Of a DNA stretch of 41,677 bases, positions 40,731 to 41,677 are shown piece by piece. A program made the position numbers and the translations under genes. Position 1 is the stretch's first letter; every line of letters begins with the position of its first letter. Under the pieces are notes generated by a model, which did not search any database, was not told the origin of the DNA, and saw only the letters and a program-made list of their open reading frames with translations. Origin of the DNA: Firmicutes bacterium UBA3553 (GTDB lineage Bacteria; Bacillota; Clostridia; Tissierellales; Sedimentibacteraceae); the NCBI GenBank assembly GCA_002381185.1, contig DFOA01000005.1:1-41677 (forward strand). Direction: 5' to 3'.

Positions 40731-41423
40731 ATGAACGATAAACAGATGCAGTCAAATTATATAAGGATTGTTGGTAAAATAAACAGTAAGTTGGAATTCA
40801 GCCATGAAGTCTTTGGAGAAAAGTTTTATGAATTTTTTTTGGAAGTACCGAGATTAAGTGACACCAAGGATTTGCTGCCTGTTATAATATCCGAAAGAAT
40901 AATAAATGATATTGATATGAGCATCGGAAATTATGTTGTTATTGATGGTCAGTTCAGATCTTATAATAGATACGAGGACACATGCAATAAATTGCTATTA
41001 AGAGTATTTGTAAGAGATATAATTGTACCTGATGATAACGAATTAGAAGAGCTTAAAAGACATCCCAATGAAGTCTTCCTTAATGGATATTTGTGCAAAG
41101 AGACTAAATTCAGAACTACTCCTTTTGGCAGAGAAATTACAGATATGCTGATTGCTGTTAACAGATCATATAACAAATCCGATTACATACCTTGCATAGC
41201 ATGGGGGAGAAATGCAAGGTACTGTGAAAAGCTTGAGGTAGGCGATCACGTAAAACTATGGGGCAGAATTCAAAGCAGGAAATACCAGAAGAAAAGCGAA
41301 AATGAAACTTATGAAACAAAGACAGCGTATGAAGTGTCTGTCACCAAGCTGGAACATATAAAGACAGAAAACAACCGGAAAAAAGAAGATGGTGAAGATG
41401 AAGAAGATTATTTTGAGGAATAA
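40731..41423 (+). CDS. Single-stranded DNA-binding protein with two OB folds
   Basis: A 230-residue protein with two SSB-type OB folds: residues about 9-95 (NYIRIVGKINSKLEFSHEVF...) and 105-210 (NEVFLNGYLCKETKFRTTPFG...IPCIAWGRNARYCEKL...WGRIQSR). The C-terminus is acidic (EDGEDEEDYFEE) but lacks the usual DDDIPF-type tip that recruits partners. Two-OB relatives occur in Clostridia alongside a normal SSB, so this is probably an accessory ssDNA-binding protein rather than the essential one. GGGGGAAGAAG precedes the ATG. Its terminator has been interrupted by a repeat. Confidence 0.82.
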   Translation: MNDKQMQSNYIRIVGKINSKLEFSHEVFGEKFYEFFLEVPRLSDTKDLLPVIISERIINDIDMSIGNYVVIDGQFRSYNRYEDTCNKLLLRVFVRDIIVPDDNELEELKRHPNEVFLNGYLCKETKFRTTPFGREITDMLIAVNRSYNKSDYIPCIAWGRNARYCEKLEVGDHVKLWGRIQSRKYQKKSENETYETKTAYEVSVTKLEHIKTENNRKKEDGEDEEDYFEE

Positions 41424-41439
41424 TTATAAATACTAAAAA

Positions 41440-41573
41440 TGAAAGAGACTGCGAGATGCCCTAACCCTATTTTTAGAGTGTTTTTTCTAAAAAATGGCGG
41501 TAGGTCATTCACAACGAATTCCCAAATTATGTGAGCGACAGCGAGCAAATAATTTGGTGAAAGAGACTGCGAG
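41440..41573. repeat. 118-bp insertion or duplication flanked by 16-bp direct repeats, containing repeat core copy B
   Basis: TGAAAGAGACTGCGAG occurs at 41440-41455 and 41558-41573. The second copy forms the ssb terminator with the following TCTCTTT; the first copy is that terminator's left half cut off from its partner. The 102 nt between hold two hairpins: an imperfect one at about 41459-41504 and CCAAATTAT/ATAATTTGG around 41522-41557. The second loop includes the 19-mer shared with 61-79. It looks like a small non-coding mobile element with a target duplication. Confidence 0.65.
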
Positions 41574-41583
41574 TCTCTTTTTT
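41560..41583 (+). terminator. Terminator of the ssb gene, displaced
   Basis: AAAGAGACT, loop GCG and AGTCTCTTT form a 9-bp stem ending in six T. The group II intron begins 3 nt after the T run. Confidence 0.85.
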
Positions 41584-41586
41584 GTT

Positions 41587-41677
41587 GTGCGCCCAGCATG
41601 GGCGACAGCTTGACGGTGAAAGTCCGTTATGGGGTTGGTAGTAGCAACCATTAGCCAAGAGCAAGGGTGTCCATCGT
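41587..41677 (+). mobile_element. 5' end of a group II intron, runs off the window
   Basis: GTGCGCCCAGCATGGGC at 41587 matches the conserved 5' end of bacterial group II introns (GUGYG). The following GGTGAAAGTCC, ATTAGCCAAGAGCAAGG and GGTGTCCATCGT resemble domain I of clostridial introns that carry a maturase. The position just after an intrinsic terminator stem and T run fits class C introns, which recognise such hairpins. The reverse transcriptase/maturase and 3' end lie outside. Confidence 0.75.

Noticed and set aside
1..41677. CRISPR arrays, tRNA or rRNA genes, prophage or plasmid genes
   Set aside because: I saw no regularly spaced repeats, no tRNA T-arm pattern in the gaps between genes, and no phage or replication genes; nearly all sequence is ordinary chromosomal coding DNA.

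Overview
The window is AT-rich, densely packed, mostly plus-strand DNA with strong GGAGG-type ribosome sites. It most resembles a low-GC, anaerobic, endospore-forming Firmicute of the amino-acid-fermenting Clostridia/Tissierellia kind. The evidence is a YaaH-type spore hydrolase, a clostridial single-chain PurL, methionine gamma-lyase, 5-oxoprolinase, a one-cluster ferredoxin and two sigma-54 circuits. No species is claimed. I saw no tRNA, rRNA, CRISPR array, phage or plasmid gene.

Layout. 1-287: repeat debris and the purine promoter. 288-11163: an eight-gene purine operon, purL-E-C-F-M-N-H-D, with overlaps or very short gaps, taking PRPP to IMP except for the PurB step (no purK or purB here). 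11342-12613: LysM-GH18 spore hydrolase. 12773-21368: a 5-oxoproline (pyroglutamate) module. A sodium/solute symporter is followed by an NtrB-like kinase and an NtrC-like regulator, then a sigma-54 promoter, then pxpA, an NRAMP-related transporter, pxpB and pxpC. 21361-22692 (minus): NhaC-type antiporter. 23097-27227: a copper/heavy-metal module comprising a 37-residue Cys-Cys membrane peptide, a fused HMA/SafE/cupredoxin membrane protein, and an OmpR-type regulator with its kinase. 27265-30199: a TyrR-like ACT-PAS-AAA+ regulator and methionine gamma-lyase behind a consensus sigma-54 promoter and a large palindromic upstream site. 30434-32809: molybdenum cofactor genes (mogA, moaA, moaC, MOSC). 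32882-34403: small basic protein, ferredoxin and BadF-type sugar kinase. 34442-38773: AIM24-family protein (minus), cysteine desulfurase with a TtcA-like tRNA thiolase, a YjjG-type phosphatase and an anchored hypothetical. 38878-39362 (minus): a tiny membrane protein preceded by a 250-nt leader with a perfect consensus promoter and two tandem terminators. This is the best candidate here for an undescribed RNA. 39423-40514 (minus): ychF. 40731-41423: a two-OB-fold SSB. 41424-41677: a small mobile repeat splitting the ssb terminator, then the 5' end of a group II intron that runs off the window.

How it fits together. The purine block is housekeeping. The pxp and methionine-lyase blocks look like catabolic units, each switched on by its own enhancer-binding protein through sigma-54. 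The metal block has its own two-component system, with a direct repeat placed as expected for the regulator. Both window edges carry repetitive or mobile DNA sharing one exact 19-nt core.
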